A DNA stretch of 64,000 nt, from assembly GCA_932294295.1 (NCBI GenBank), contig OW028577.1:5669501-5733500 (forward strand). The letters run 5' to 3'. This DNA is from Alitta virens (taxonomy: Eukaryota > Annelida > Polychaeta > Phyllodocida > Nereididae). A program made the translations under genes and the position numbers. Of this stretch, positions 32,903 to 45,812 are shown piece after piece; the first letter of the stretch is position 1; each line of letters opens with the position of its first letter. The notes beneath the pieces were generated by a model that was not told the DNA's origin, searched no databases, and saw only the letters and a program-made list of their open reading frames with translations.

Positions 32903-35842
32903 GTGAGTATACAATAAAAGCTATTGTAGTTAACAGACTCAAGAGATGTTCATTCCTTCATAAAACCCAAGATTGGGCCAACATTGGTAGAATAGTGCCA
33001 CCGCTGGGCCAAAATTAAGTCAAAGGTGTTCATGCCAGGTAAAAATCACCCAGATGTGATTGCAAAAATACAGATTCAATCTCCATTTACCAGTTTTGTT
33101 ACAAGTCAGCTCCTCATAGTTGAAGCAGCATAGACGTGAAAGATTACAGGTTTATGGATAACTTGTCAAGTGCAAAGTAAAGCAGGAAAGCTAATTCTGG
33201 CAGTATTCATATTCCTGTGTGCCTTTATTGGGCTTATTTGGAACAGATGAGCTGATCAAAGGACTGTAAGGCTGACTGATTTAGTGATAATAATAATCTT
33301 ATACATCTTAGCCATAAGGCAGAATTGAACCAAGTGCTAACTCCATTCATCAGTCGTGACCTCATTATGTTCTGTCGTCTCTGTAACTCCTCTCATCAAC
33401 TTGCTCACGACCAGATAGCCGGAAGGTCAGCTTGCTGGGTAAGTCACATAGACATGCACAGGATGCGGTATACATCAGCGAATTTATGAAAGGACACGCT
33501 GTAATAACCATGCAGGGAATAATCAACCTGCCTTTGAAGTGAATTTTGTAGAAGTGATGTACAACACAGATCCTAGACATGAAAGCCCGTGCTGATATTG
33601 CAGTATGAGTATGCAGTCTAGAGGTTAACTTTCACCATTAACATATGCTTAAGCTCTTTTTGGGTAAGGTCAGAATTTCAATTCAGTTTCCTACTGCCTC
33701 TAATGACTTACATAAATTCTGTTCTTGATGAATATTGGTATTCATACATTTTAGATACTAAGCAAACAAAATTGATGTTTAGTGCAATGACTTATTTTCA
33801 CAAATGAAGGTAATTTACTGCATCTATGAGACATTTTCATTGGTTGATTTTCTATACAGGTTGTAAACAAATTGCTCTTAAGGAAGTCTAATGTAATTTG
33901 CCATTGCAAACATCCAAACTAACAATGCTCATTTTCTTGGATAAAATTTCACGAGCCTTACAAACTTTGCAGAATAGAAATTAAACGTTTGGTGAGTGTA
34001 CTATTGATATCAGAGCATTATAATAGATTGTGTTTGGTAGTGCATACTAATGAGAAGATGACGAATAATAGCTTTACATATCTTAAAGATGCTGAAGCAT
34101 ATCAGCTTCAGCAGAAACAGCTCACTTGATAATGCTTTAGAGTCTTCAGTAAAGTGCATAGCATATGAGCGATGACACGTAAAGTTAAAATGATGGAGAA
34201 TAAGGCCAAGAAGGCTAAAGGTTAGGTCATCAAGCAGTCCCTTCTTGCTATACAGACCTGCAGCTATGAAAAGGATGCCCCAAAAAAAACCTTGAAGGAG
34301 TTGTCGCCCACACAGAAACTGATAGAGCTCTGGTGAGCCCTGTTCTGCACGATCCCCCTGAAGAATCTTTGTCCTCTACAGTGACCATACTATGCCTGAT
34401 GGCATCGGACTGCCAATTCAGCTCTATCTGGACAATCTTAAAGATGGTGTGAATGCAATCAGTCTATAATGTGAAGCAAACACAACTCCCCCCCCCCCCC
34501 CCGAATAACAACCAAACTATAAAGGTGACTTCCAGATATCTAGGGATAGCTTTGATTCTAAAATTGTAGGCATGCAGTTGCAATACCATGAAAAGTGTTG
34601 TATCCTCATTACATATTCAGTGTAAATACACAATAGCAGCACTCACACTGGCAGGCTGCTAATGCAAACCAATGGGACAGCCATGCAAGAACATTGAATA
34701 ATACTATCACAATATTAAAATGTGGACAGTTGTACAGTTGTCTTTTCATGTAACACGTTGTCCTAACGTAACATGGATTTTTGGCAATATTTGAGATATT
34801 TCCAATAGCTATCACCAAAATACCTTCACAAAACATTCAGATTATCATCTAACTAATATATACTGAACATATTTCACAATATAACAGTGTTAGATCCTGT
34901 AAAATCGTGCAGAAATACTATGAATGATATTTTTTTTTTGTAAGTCAAAATAATTTCAGCGTACGAATTACACGTAAGTATTGCAGAAACATTTCCACCA
35001 TGTGTTTTTGGGATTGGCTTTTAGAAATATTTTCTCTGTAACTTTAAACCATGCACAGATCATCTGTCTTTGCAGGATAATAACATACTTGTGTTCAGTA
35101 AGACACCTTTTGTTGCCTTCTTCATAAATATTTTTTTATGGACAAAATATAAACAACAGCAAAAGAAAGGGGTTTATATTATTTACCTGTGCTGAATACT
35201 CTGACGTAAAGTAAAAATGTGCAAAAAAAAGCAACGCTGTCAAAAATTTGATATCTCTTAGGCACTGACTGAATCACATTTTGATGAAATACTGTTTAAT
35301 CTTGTGTGTAAATTACACATAGTACACTTTGCTACATAATAATTGTACCTCTGGTCATATAAACGAATATATCCCATAGTTGTGAATGCGTTCTAAAGAC
35401 ACACGCCAGAAGATGAACCAGAAAAAAGGCTGAATTACCCGCCATTCTATTTGACTTGGTTACACAGTCTTCAAGAGACCAAAAAATTGACTTTTTGCCA
35501 GAGCACACTACAGGATTTAGTATCCAAGTTCATGAAAGAAAGTAATACTGGAGAAAAGTATTAATTCTCCTGAATTAGTCTAGTGCTGTCTCCAGCTTCT
35601 GAAACATCGAGTAAATTAGCCACTAAAAACTAGGTTGGCCCCATGGCAACTTCTTTTAAGTATAACTAATAGTTCTTGATATCAGTGTTTGTGTAAGCTA
35701 AGATTGTCTAAATTGCTAAAGATTCTGTTCTGCACAAATGGGCTCAACTGTGTAACTGTGAGACAGTTACATTAAATTGTACAACGGCAGACTGGGACAC
35801 CATTAGCTACGATAGCATTATATAATATATACGTTTGCATTG

Positions 35843-36031
35843 TGGCTGTCTGACATTTCGAAAGAATGGATTGCGAATGGAAACTTGCAGAGGATTAATG
35901 AGTCACAGAATGCTTCGGATCTCCTGTCACATCATCACCATCATTATCATCATCTTAAATGAGAAAGATTTACTCTTATACTTACTAACGCTGATGTTTT
36001 CCAAATTTCGACCTCATTCATTTTTCAGCTG
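35843..36031. other. highly conserved patch, copy 1
   Basis: About 190 bases starting GGCTGTCTGACATTTCGAAA differ from copy 2 (41821-42009) at one position by eye (TTTCGACC against TTTTGACC), while flanking sequence shows several changes and indels. A 65-codon frame covers it in this copy but starts at a TTG. Confidence 0.7.
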
Positions 36032-37649
36032 AAACTGACCCATGTCTGGCGTTGACTAGTCTAACCTGCCCTTATCACCGGGCTGGCTGCCACCTGTACA
36101 GATCGGTCACCTGCTGTAAACAGCCACTTTCAACACCCTGAATATTCATTGTATTTTTATCCCTCCAGTAAAGGTCCACCTGGTCATAAACGCTTAACCC
36201 ATATCCAATAGGCAAATCGACCAAACCGGACTTACATACAGCTAAACATCTCACCAGGCACTACTTGACTGGCCCAGGACCCATTTGAGCCAACAAATTA
36301 CCTAATTCTGGTAGCCATCAACCCTGCTCCATTTTTCATGCAGCGATAATAACCAATTGAACCCATGGCCCCAGACTTCAAGCAAGTTTGATAATGAGGC
36401 TAGGTCACCATACTAGGCCATGGTTTGATATGCTTCATATTGAAGTATGAGCAGGATAATTATAGCAAATAATGCTATAAATCCCTGTGACATTTTTGCA
36501 CATAATTCATGAATTTTGTATTGTATTATTTCAAAGTTACTGATTTGAAGCTTTGTCAGTTTTACTCCATTTACTCAAATGGTTTACTTGCCTAATGCTA
36601 CCGACCTTCAGCCAAGACGAAGAAGCTTTCTCAGTAGCAAGTTCCAATGGAATAAAAGAATAAGCAGTTATAGAACCGAAATGGTAGTTACAGCACACCT
36701 AATTATCAATAGCTTTTGAATAGTAGTCTATACCTATGTGGAATACTGACAAATGACACAGACATAGACACAGTCATAGACACAGTCATAGACACTGGCA
36801 TAGACACAGGTATAGACACAGGCATAGACCCAGGCATAGACAATGGTCACACTCTGTTGATGCCATCATAGTATACAGATCGGACAAAAGGAGAGTTTGC
36901 CAAAATTCTCACGAGGTGCCCATGTATTACTGTGACAGCACAGCAAAACCCATGCCAAGGAGGTAGAACCAAAATAGTTTGGGAGGTTTTACATTGACCT
37001 TTATGTTTAAGAAGTCAGTTCAACAAGCACTCAATCTCTGTGCTTTGTGATCTGTCATTCTCGGAGTCCATGACTCACATTTACTCTAAAGGGAGACCTT
37101 TTTGGTTGAAAGAAAACTAGTGGAACAGAGGTAACAACGAAAAAGAACATTGTGTCACCACTTCATATACCTACTTCTTCTGTGGTTTGATACCTACATA
37201 TCAGTAATAACAAAAATAACATTCAAAAGTCTTAACTTATAGCATTTGCCAGTTTTGTAGAAAATCTTCAGCTTGACATAAACTCAAGCTAGATAATCAA
37301 TAATGTAATTCAGAAGCAGACGTCCAATTTTTTTTATGTTTGGAATAGCAACACAGGGATGGAAAGTTCCCATCATAAGCAGCATCTCAAGACATCAAAT
37401 TATTACTTTTCTGTCACATCAATAAGATACAAATCTCTTCTCTCAGGAATAAAGCTTCCCTGAGCTCGGTGTTGGTTGATTTGTAATGTTTGGTTATAAT
37501 TTTGTGGTCATATATAGTCGAACTATTGTCACATTGTCAAAATGTTTATCTAATGAAAATGACACAAAGCTGAATTCAGTCTCAGTTATAATGGGTGGCC
37601 AGGGATGAAAGCTACAAGATAATGCATGCTTGTTTTTTAAAAGTGAAGT

Positions 37650-38034
37650 ATCTTTTTTTATGGGGATGCTACATACTCTTCCTTCTTCTCATGAAACTAT
37701 TTGATAATAACGTCAATATGTAATGCACATACATTCAGTCAGTGCAGTTCATCAAATATATTCATCATATTCATTCTACTACAATGCTATAACTCATATG
37801 AATCCATTTCTCCTGAACTCTCAGACCAAATAAACGTATACATGGGAAGTCAATTTAAGCATCTGTTCCAGGTAACCAGCAGTAACTTACAGAAATTATA
37901 ATAATAATCAGTGTCTGGAAAAACAGAGAGATTAATCAAGCCTCAGCTGTACGTGAACGTATCCAGGACATCAGGCTACTTACCAGAAGACAATAGTATT
38001 GTCACCTTCGCAATTACATGGACGAAAAAGAATG
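37650..38034. other. insertion present only in duplication copy 2
   Basis: Copy 1 reads straight through from AAAAGTGA to ATTGAGACAGG at about 32035. Copy 2 has about 385 extra bases between these words. GTGAA/ATGAA at the two borders may be a decayed target duplication. A 66-codon frame (37701-37901) ends in it. No element family is recognised. Confidence 0.6.
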
Positions 38035-38829
38035 AAATTGAGACAGGGATGAGGAATTGAGGGTCAAAACACAAACACCATATATCTTACCCACACTTGT
38101 ACATAATGCCCCTGGGACCACAATATGTCCTTGGTATGATTAACATAAAAAACATTATTTTTTGGGATAAAATTAAGCCATCCAAAGCATCATATCTGGC
38201 GATAAGGCTGGAAAGTTCTGGGTAATTCTTTTTCAGTCTAAGCCCACTTGCTTCAGTCACTTTTAAAAATTTGCACTATGTCAGAGTTGATTGCATCCTT
38301 CGGGGGAATTAAGTCATAATTTAAAAGAAAAGAAAGAAATTATATTGTTATGGGAATAAAACTAATTTTATAGTAAAGGGAATAGGTCATAAGCCGAGAT
38401 ATTTAATCTGAATCATAAAGTATATAATAATGATTATGCCAAAGTAATCATAGACACATCTTACTAATCCCACCGAAAATTAGGATTAGAAATATAATGA
38501 CCTACTAAATATGTGGACCACTTTCATCCTACTTAGGTAAAGAAGAAAAATTCACATTAGGTAACTCCAATGATTAGCCTGTCAGCATGATTCTTAAGAG
38601 ACTCATCAAAATGTAATTTATTTGCAGATATAAGGTAATTACCCACCCACACTAAAGTACACTTGACTTCATATGATGGATTTGCATCAGCCATTGGCTA
38701 TATCATAGGCTTCCGAAAAAAACTAATTTGTCATATTCATGTTCAGTGCAGCCTTAAGATTGGTGATGTTCAGAATTTATAGAGTCCAAAAACCCCAACA
38801 AAATTAATAAAAACATTTTATTTTCTTTC

Positions 38830-38930
38830 AGGAATAATACATGGCTACCATTTGTGATGATAACAACTGATTCATAAGTCGGCCAGACTTCATTTTTTAC
38901 CTACTGAGTTCCTGGCACAACCCGAAAGAG
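38830..38930 (+). other. exon-like segment, copy 2
   Basis: It has the same TTTCTTTCAG acceptor-like and GAAAGAG/GTGAGTAT donor-like borders as 32803-32902, with about ten interior differences. Stops occur in all frames. Confidence 0.3.
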
Positions 38931-41820
38931 GTGAGTATACAATAAAAGCTATGGTAGTTAACAGACTCAAGAGATGTCCATTCCTTAATAACACCCAAGA
39001 TTGGGCCAATATTTGTAGAATAGTGCCACCGCTTGGCCAAAATTAAGACAACGGTCTTCATGCCAGGTAATAAATCACCTGAATGTGGTTGTAAAAATAC
39101 AGATTCAATCTCCATTTACCAGTTTTGTTACAAGACCTAAACAAACCTGGACATGAAAGATTACAGGTTTATGGAAGCAACTTGTCAAGTGCAAAGTAAA
39201 GCAGGAAAGCTAATTCTGGCAGTATTCATAACGCTGTGTCCCTTTAGTGGGCTTTATTGGAACAGATGAGCTGGTCAAAGGACTGTAGGGCTGACTGATT
39301 TAGTGATTATAATAATCTTATACATCTTAGCTATAAGGCGGAATTGAACCAAGTGCTAACTCCATTCATCAGTGGTGACCTCATTATGTTCTGTCGCCTC
39401 CGTAACTCCTCTCATCAACTTGCTCACGACCAGATAGCCGGAAGGTCGGTTTACTGGGGAAGTCATTTAGACATGCACAGGATGCAGAATACATCAGTGA
39501 ATTTATTAAGGGACACGCTGTAATATCCATGCAGGGAAAAAATGAATTTTGTAGAAGTGATGTACAATGTAGATCATAGACATGAAAGCTTGTGCCTCTA
39601 TTGCAGAATGAGTTATGGCACTGTTTTCGCATTTACTTTATGCAGTCCAGAAGTTAACTTTCACCATTAGAGCAAAGGACTGATCTTTTTGGGTAAGTTC
39701 AGAATTTCAATTCAGTTTCCTACTGCGTCTATTGACTCAACAAATTATATTCTTGATGAATATTGGTACTCGTACCTCTTAGATACTGAGCAAAAGAAAT
39801 TGATGTTTAGTTTAATGTGATTCCTTCACAAACGAAGTCATTTACTGCATCTGTGGGACGTTTTCATTGGTTGACTTCTATACAGGTTGTAAACAAATTG
39901 CTCTTAAGGAAGTCTAATGAAATTTGTCATTGAAAACATCCAAACTAACAATGCTCATTTTCTTGGATAAAATCTCACAAGCCATACAATCTTTGCAGAA
40001 TATCAGAGCATTATAATAGATTGTGTTGGAAGTGCATACTAATGAGAAGATGACGAATAACAATTTTACATATCTTAAAGATGCTGAAGCATATCAGCTT
40101 GAGCAGAAACGTCTTACTTGATAGTGCTTTAGAGTCTTCAGTAAAGAGCATAGCATATGAGCGATGACACGTAAAGTTAAAATGATGGAGAATCAGGCCA
40201 AGAAGGCTAAAGGTTATGTCATCAAGCAGTCCCTTCTCGCTATACAGACCTGCAGCTATGAAAAGGATGCTCCAAAAAAAAAAAGTTGGAGGGGATGTCC
40301 GCTGAGCAGAAGCCCTGGTCAGCACTGTTCTGCACGATCACCCTGAAGAATCTTTGTCCTCTAGCAGTGACCATATTATGCCTGATGGCATCAGACTGCA
40401 AATTTAGCTTTTGCTGGATAGTGTTAAAGATGATGTAGAAACAATCAGTGTATGCTTTGAAGCCAACACAACCACAATAACAACCAACTTGTGAAAGTGA
40501 TTTCCTGATATCTAGGGCTAGACACTGTAAATACACAAAAACGGCCATAACACTGGCAGAAAACATCCTGCAAACGCAAACTGATGGGACAGCCATCCAA
40601 GAACATTTTACTAATTTTTTCACAATATTAAAGTGTGGACAGTTGTACAGTTGCATTTTCAAATATTTTGACAATACTAAATAATGTGGAACACGTCTGA
40701 ATGTGACATGGACTCTCGATTTTGCAGCAATATTTGAGATATTTCCTATAGATGTCAACAAAATATCTCCAAAAAACATTCGGATTATCATTTAACTAAC
40801 ATTATGAAATATACACTGAACACTGAGTGTTAGATCCTGTAAAATCATGCAGAAATATTATGAATGATATAATTTTTTTTAAATAAGTCAAAGTAATTTC
40901 ACCGTGCAAATTACATGTAGGTATTGCAGAAAAATTTTCACCATGTGTTTTTGGGATTGGTTTTTAGAAATATTTTCTCTATAACTGCAAACCATGCACA
41001 GTACGTCATAACATACATGTGATCAGTAGGACACTTTTTGTTGCCTTCTACATCAATATTTTTTTTATTGTACAACATATATACAACAGCTAAATAAACT
41101 TTTTTTTAATAAAGGAGTTCATATTGTATAGGTTCATATTGAATAATGTGGTCTCCTACCTGTGCTGAATACTCTAACGTTAAGCAAAAATGTGCAGAAC
41201 AAAGCATCGCTCTCAAAAATTAGATATCTCTTAGGCACTGACTGAATCACATTTTGATGAAATACTGTTTAATCTTGTGTGTAAATTACATAGTGCATTT
41301 TGCTACATAATAAATGTTTCCCTGGTCATATAAGCGAATATATCCCATAGTTGTAAATGGGTTCTAAAGACACAAGCTCCAGACTAATGAAGATGAACCA
41401 GAAAAAGGACTGAAATAGACCCTCAAGAGAGCAAAAAGTTGGTGTTTTACAAGACCACACTGCAGAATAAAGTATCCGAGTTAATGAAAGAAAGTAATAC
41501 TGGAGATGAGTATTAATTCTCCTGAATAAGTCCAGTGCTGCCTCCAGCTTCTGAAACATCAAGTTACCTATAACACAAAATTAGTCATTAAAAACTTGTA
41601 CTCCTTGACCCATGGCAAATGCTCAACTTCTTCTTGGTATAACTAATAGTTCATGATATCAGTGTTTGTTGTTAGTTAAGATTGGCTAAATTGTAAAAGA
41701 TTCTGTCCTGCGCAAATGCGCTAGACTGCGAAACTGTGAGACAGTAACATAATATTATACAACTGCAGACTGGGACACCATTAGCTACGACAGCATTATA
41801 TAATATATATGTTTGCATTA

Positions 41821-42009
41821 TGGCTGTCTGACATTTCGAAAGAATGGATTGCGAATGGAAACTTGCAGAGGATTAATGAGTCACAGAATGCTTCGGATCT
41901 CCTGTCACATCATCACCATCATTATCATCATCTTAAATGAGAAAGATTTACTCTTATACTTACTAACGCTGATGTTTTCCAAATTTTGACCTCATTCATT
42001 TTTCAGCTG
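41821..42009. other. highly conserved patch, copy 2
   Basis: This is the counterpart of 35843-36031, nearly identical. The TTG start seen in copy 1 is changed here (TTGCATTATGG), so the copy 1 frame is not a conserved protein start. Confidence 0.7.
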
Positions 42010-42496
42010 ACTGACCCGTGTCTGGCATTGAACAGTCTAACCTGCCCTAATGGCCACCGGGCTGGCAGCCACCTGTACAAGACAGTCACCTGCTGGAAAC
42101 GGCCACTTTCAACACCCTGAATATTCATTGTTTGTTTTATCCCTCTAATAAACGTCCATCTGGTCATAAACGCTGTAATTAATCAATGGGTTAGCACTTA
42201 ACTCGGTAGTCAATTGGCAAATCTACCAAACCGGACTTACATGCAGACGAACATCTCACCAGGCACTTGACCGGCCCAGGACCCATTTGAGCCAACAAAT
42301 TACCTAATTCTGGTAGCCATCAACCCTGCTCCATTTTTCATGCAGCGATAATAACCAATTGAACCCATGGCCCCAGACTTCAAGCAAGTCCGATAATGAG
42401 GCTAGGTCACCATACTAGGCCATGGGTTGATACACTTCATGAATATTGAAGTATGAGCAGGATAATTATGAAAAATAATGCTGTAAATCCCTCTGG

Positions 42497-42835
42497 AATT
42501 TAAGCTGACCAAATTATATAGACTGCAGAGTACAGATAACCATCTATAAGTGGTACAGTTATTAATACGTCAGCGGGTCAATGATAAAACCCTCTTGCTG
42601 GAAATTTAGCTGTCATTAGGTTGCGCAAATACAGCAACTACCAACAGCCAGCAGTTCAGGCAAAGCAGAAACTTCCCGACGTCTGGTACCTGGGGTTCGG
42701 TGTGAGCTGCTGACACTACCAACGTCAGTAGTTGTCCTAAAACCGACCCGCTTTTTATATGACTAAAAACGACAAATGTAGGTTGTACTGCTTTGTATTT
42801 TATTTAATTTTACTGTATTACATATTTGTATTTTA
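42497..42835. other. second insertion in duplication copy 2
   Basis: About 250-340 bases have no counterpart at 36490-36540. Within it AGCGGGTC (about 42573) faces GACCCGCT (about 42745), a short inverted pair that could mark a small transposon. It is non-coding. Confidence 0.45.
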
Positions 42836-43058
42836 ATATTAGTGATCTGAAGTTTTGTCAGTTTTACTCCATTACTCCATGGTTGGGTTCTTTACTTGCC
42901 TAATGCTACCGACATGCCGCTAAGACAAAGACACTTTCTCAGCAGCAAGTTCCAATGGAATAAAAGAATAAGTTATGCAACCGAAATGGTAGTTCCAGCA
43001 CACCTAGTGAACACTAGTTCTTGGATAGTAATCTATACCTATGTTGAATACTGACAAA

Positions 43059-44550
43059 TGCTATGGCGACAAACCACACAGCAAGGCTTCCAATACCCAG
43101 GTCAACACTATAACCAGGTTACCAGCTTCTGTCAGTGACCTTTCCATCTGAGAGAAGCCCATTGATACTCCCATAGCGCCTACATCAGACTAAATAGAAG
43201 GAGAAAAAAATCCTAGTAGTTCTCAAGACATCAGCAGATTCGTTACTTGGTCTGGTGTGTTGTTACAAAATGATTATGAAATGGACCTGTCAGACAAAAA
43301 AAAAGAAGAATGCCAAGGTATTGCTATCCAAGGCTAGAAACATGCTTGAAGGGCAAGTTATTGCCGGTTAATCATTGCCGGTTAATCATTCCGGGTCGAT
43401 ACATCACGTTTTTCCCCCTGAGATATAACACGATTAATTTCAATAACATGGTATTGTATTGCATGTATTTTAATATCTCTGTGCTTCTGGTCTGGGGTTT
43501 AATCAGCTTATTTGGCGTGTTGTTAGAGCTTGGAGTCGACACCATGCTACAAATTTACCCCATGGGTAGGGTTTATTACTTGCCGCTACATGGCAACCGA
43601 GGGATGTAACAATCTGCAATATGCTACAAAGTCACTTAAACGCCTTGACATTGCTCTTCATAGTCCATGCAAATGGTGGCAAATGGTGGCAAATTACAAA
43701 TATAAGGCTCTTTTTTTTTTAAACTCTCATTGCAATGTGCATCAGGTGTGCCTGGAAGTTAGTTGCGGGAATTAACAGCACCACAGGGGTCCATTGGGTT
43801 GCAATGCATACTAGTGGCTGATTACATTCTTTGAAGTAATATTGTAGTATTCTGTCAAGAACTTCAGAATCTGGGAAACTGACCAACTGTAGTGTACTTT
43901 TAATTGCTGCTGCAAAGGGATAAATGATATAGTTGACTTTTTCCTCATAGAAGAGAGAGGAATAGAGATGGATATGGATTGTTTTGTCCCTATCCATTGC
44001 TTGCATATGTGTTTCCAACAAGCTGAACACAAGTTATGTTATATAGTTTAATGGCGTGTTTAATCAGTAAGTTATAGATTGAGCAAAGCCCTGTGTTTGG
44101 TCACTGGGGTTTGAGCTGTTCAAGTTCTGCAAGCATTTGTTCTATTGATGTTCAAACTTGTCATTGCTCATTGAAACTCAATCAATGACAAACTGCATGG
44201 GAAATTGAATCAGTGACACAATGTGTTAAAAACTCAATCAATGACAAGCTGTCTGAATCTGGGCATTGCAGAACAAAATGAATCAGCTACACTGCATAAT
44301 TTGCATATCTGATGTGTCATGCAAGTATCTAGCTACCTGTCTGTGTTTGGGACTTACAGGTATGAATGTATGTATAAGCATGTTGTTCCATCTTCGCACA
44401 TGACTCAGACTCAAAACGTTTTTGTGGAGACCCCTAACACATATATAAAGTGTCACTCCAATTTGATGTTTGTTGGAGGGCAACTAAGTATGTTTAATCT
44501 GACCACTGCTAATATGGTTCGGTGGATCTAAAACAGCCCCTACAAGTGAG
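43059..44550. other. gene-free stretch
   Basis: AACTCAATCAATGACAA(A/G)CTG occurs twice at about 44176 and 44232. A 99-codon frame at 43310-43609 and minus-strand frames at 43719-44032 show no domain or splice support. Confidence 0.5.
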
Positions 44551-44600
44551 TAAAATACAGACAGACAGACAGCTAGACAGCTAGACAGACAGACAGATCT
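44551..44600. repeat. AGAC/CTAGACAG microsatellite
   Basis: ACAGACAGACAGACAGCTAG repeats, ending in CAGACAGATCT. Confidence 0.85.
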
Positions 44601-44721
44601 CTTTTATTTCATTCGTAATCGTGTGTTAGCATTGCTATGAGTCGTGTCCCTATAAAGGCCTGTTGCCATATCATGACTGCAGGAACATCACTGCATAATG
44701 ACATATGTACACTTTTCACAC

Positions 44722-44996
44722 CTAGGCACTGACATTTGAGACCATAGGTGGCGGCGTAACGTATGATCGCTGCCAATCAGATTGAGCCATCATGTGTCTC
44801 CCTAGATGCTTTTTGCATAGTAGTTGCGAACTGAAGACTGTCAGTCGGTGTTCCTCAGCTCCAGACGTTATGTTCATCTGAGTTACACGACATGGAATTA
44901 GATGAAAAGTAAAACTGGATTTCGTTTCCTGACTATGTACATTGAGCGTCAAAATTACTGTAAACATTACTTCGGAGTTAGAATTCATGCCAACTT
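44722..44996 (-). CDS. candidate 3'-terminal coding exon (minus strand)
   Basis: On the minus strand ATTTTCTTACCAG precedes 275 open bases that end in a TAG at 44722. Read in the phase left by the candidate exon 45510-45795, it gives about 90 residues (ending in PPPMVSNVSA). The composition is richer in G+C than nearby intergenic DNA. I do not recognise the product. Open frames of this length do occur by chance in this window, so the support is the acceptor, the matching phase and the neighbouring candidate exon only. Confidence 0.22.
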
Positions 44997-45509
44997 CTGG
45001 TAAGAAAATCTACACTTTTTACATCAAAATAAACTTAAGCTGTAAGAGTGAGTTCCGACTTAATGATATGGCAAACTGTTCTGGCTGTAATGCGATAAAA
45101 GGATAAGAATTTGAGGTCATCAGGAAAACCTTTCTGTAAAAAATGAAGAATAGTAAAGAATAATCTTTATTTAAAGTCAACAAAAGACAACAATAAAATT
45201 AGCTCAAAGAGCTATTGATCGACTGTATATGTGCAAAAATATAAATGTGCAGGTAAAACAATAACAATAAAACTAATTAAATTAAAAAAAAAAAAAATAC
45301 CATATTAGAGATTTTTAAAACATATCATAAAATACAAAACATTTAAGCGACATTTTGGACCTTCCCATTTCGAAAGTAACTTTTTAAAATCATTAAAATC
45401 TAAAGCTTCTAAAATTTGATGGCAGTAAAGAACCTAGTGTACTGGCGAACAGTAACTGTTGTTGAAGGACGGTATGAGAACTTGTGGCATTATGGCAGCA
45501 ATTGATTAC

Positions 45510-45795
45510 TTGATGGCAGTAAAAGCCCCGGGGGGGAATCATGAAAGATTAATGACAAATGGGTGACAAGAAACTTGTAGATTTCACACATCAAAGCCTT
45601 GCCATCTGATGCATGTTTGGAAACAAGAAACACGCTGCCTGGGGCGCTGTGAATTATACACCCCATTGCTCTTGGGGTACAGATTATCACCACATTCTGA
45701 CAGTGTCCAGTCAGACAAATCTTGATACTGCCAAATGATCCCATTTTAGTCTCCTGTGTAACGGACCACAAGCAATGGCTCCAACACATGACATT
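45510..45795 (-). CDS. candidate internal coding exon (minus strand)
   Basis: On the minus strand CTTTTCTTCTTTTGCAG, a good pyrimidine-rich acceptor, precedes 286 open bases. They could end at CATCAA/GTAATC, leaving one base, which fits the two spare bases at the start of the exon at 44996. The translation includes CQNVVIICTPRAMGC and FLVSKHASDGKALMC. A distant resemblance to the end of a PTB-type fold crossed my mind, but no diagnostic motif is complete. No upstream exon was found. Confidence 0.22.
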
Positions 45796-45812
45796 CTGCA
45801 AAAGAAGAAAAG

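Larger units (their letters stand above)
30549..36765. repeat. tandem segmental duplication, copy 1 (about 6.2 kb)
   Basis: From the minisatellite to about 36765 almost every stretch has a counterpart in the same order about 5.7-6.3 kb downstream. Anchors include GGTAGAACCAAAATAGTTTG (31230/36950), GACATTTCGAAAGAATGG (35850/41830) and GGCCCAGGACCCATTTGAGC (36270/42270). Identity looks high (roughly nine in ten bases by eye) with indels. No confident protein is encoded. Confidence 0.9.
36766..43058. repeat. tandem segmental duplication, copy 2 (about 6.3 kb)
   Basis: It is colinear with copy 1. It differs by a short minisatellite, an extra block of about 385 bases at 37650-38034, an extra block of about 340 bases near 42497-42835, and loss of small pieces. 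Both copies end with CAAGTTCCAATGGAATAAAA and CTATACCTATGT(G/T)GAATACTG. Confidence 0.9.

Noticed and set aside
40011..40791. Minus-strand frames of 104 and 183 codons, with a relative at 29245-29595
   Set aside because: They share a short TCH(H/R)SYAM-FTE stretch with other copies, but this follows from the DNA duplication. The 183-codon frame is broken by many changes in copy 1 (34 kb), so coding is not supported.
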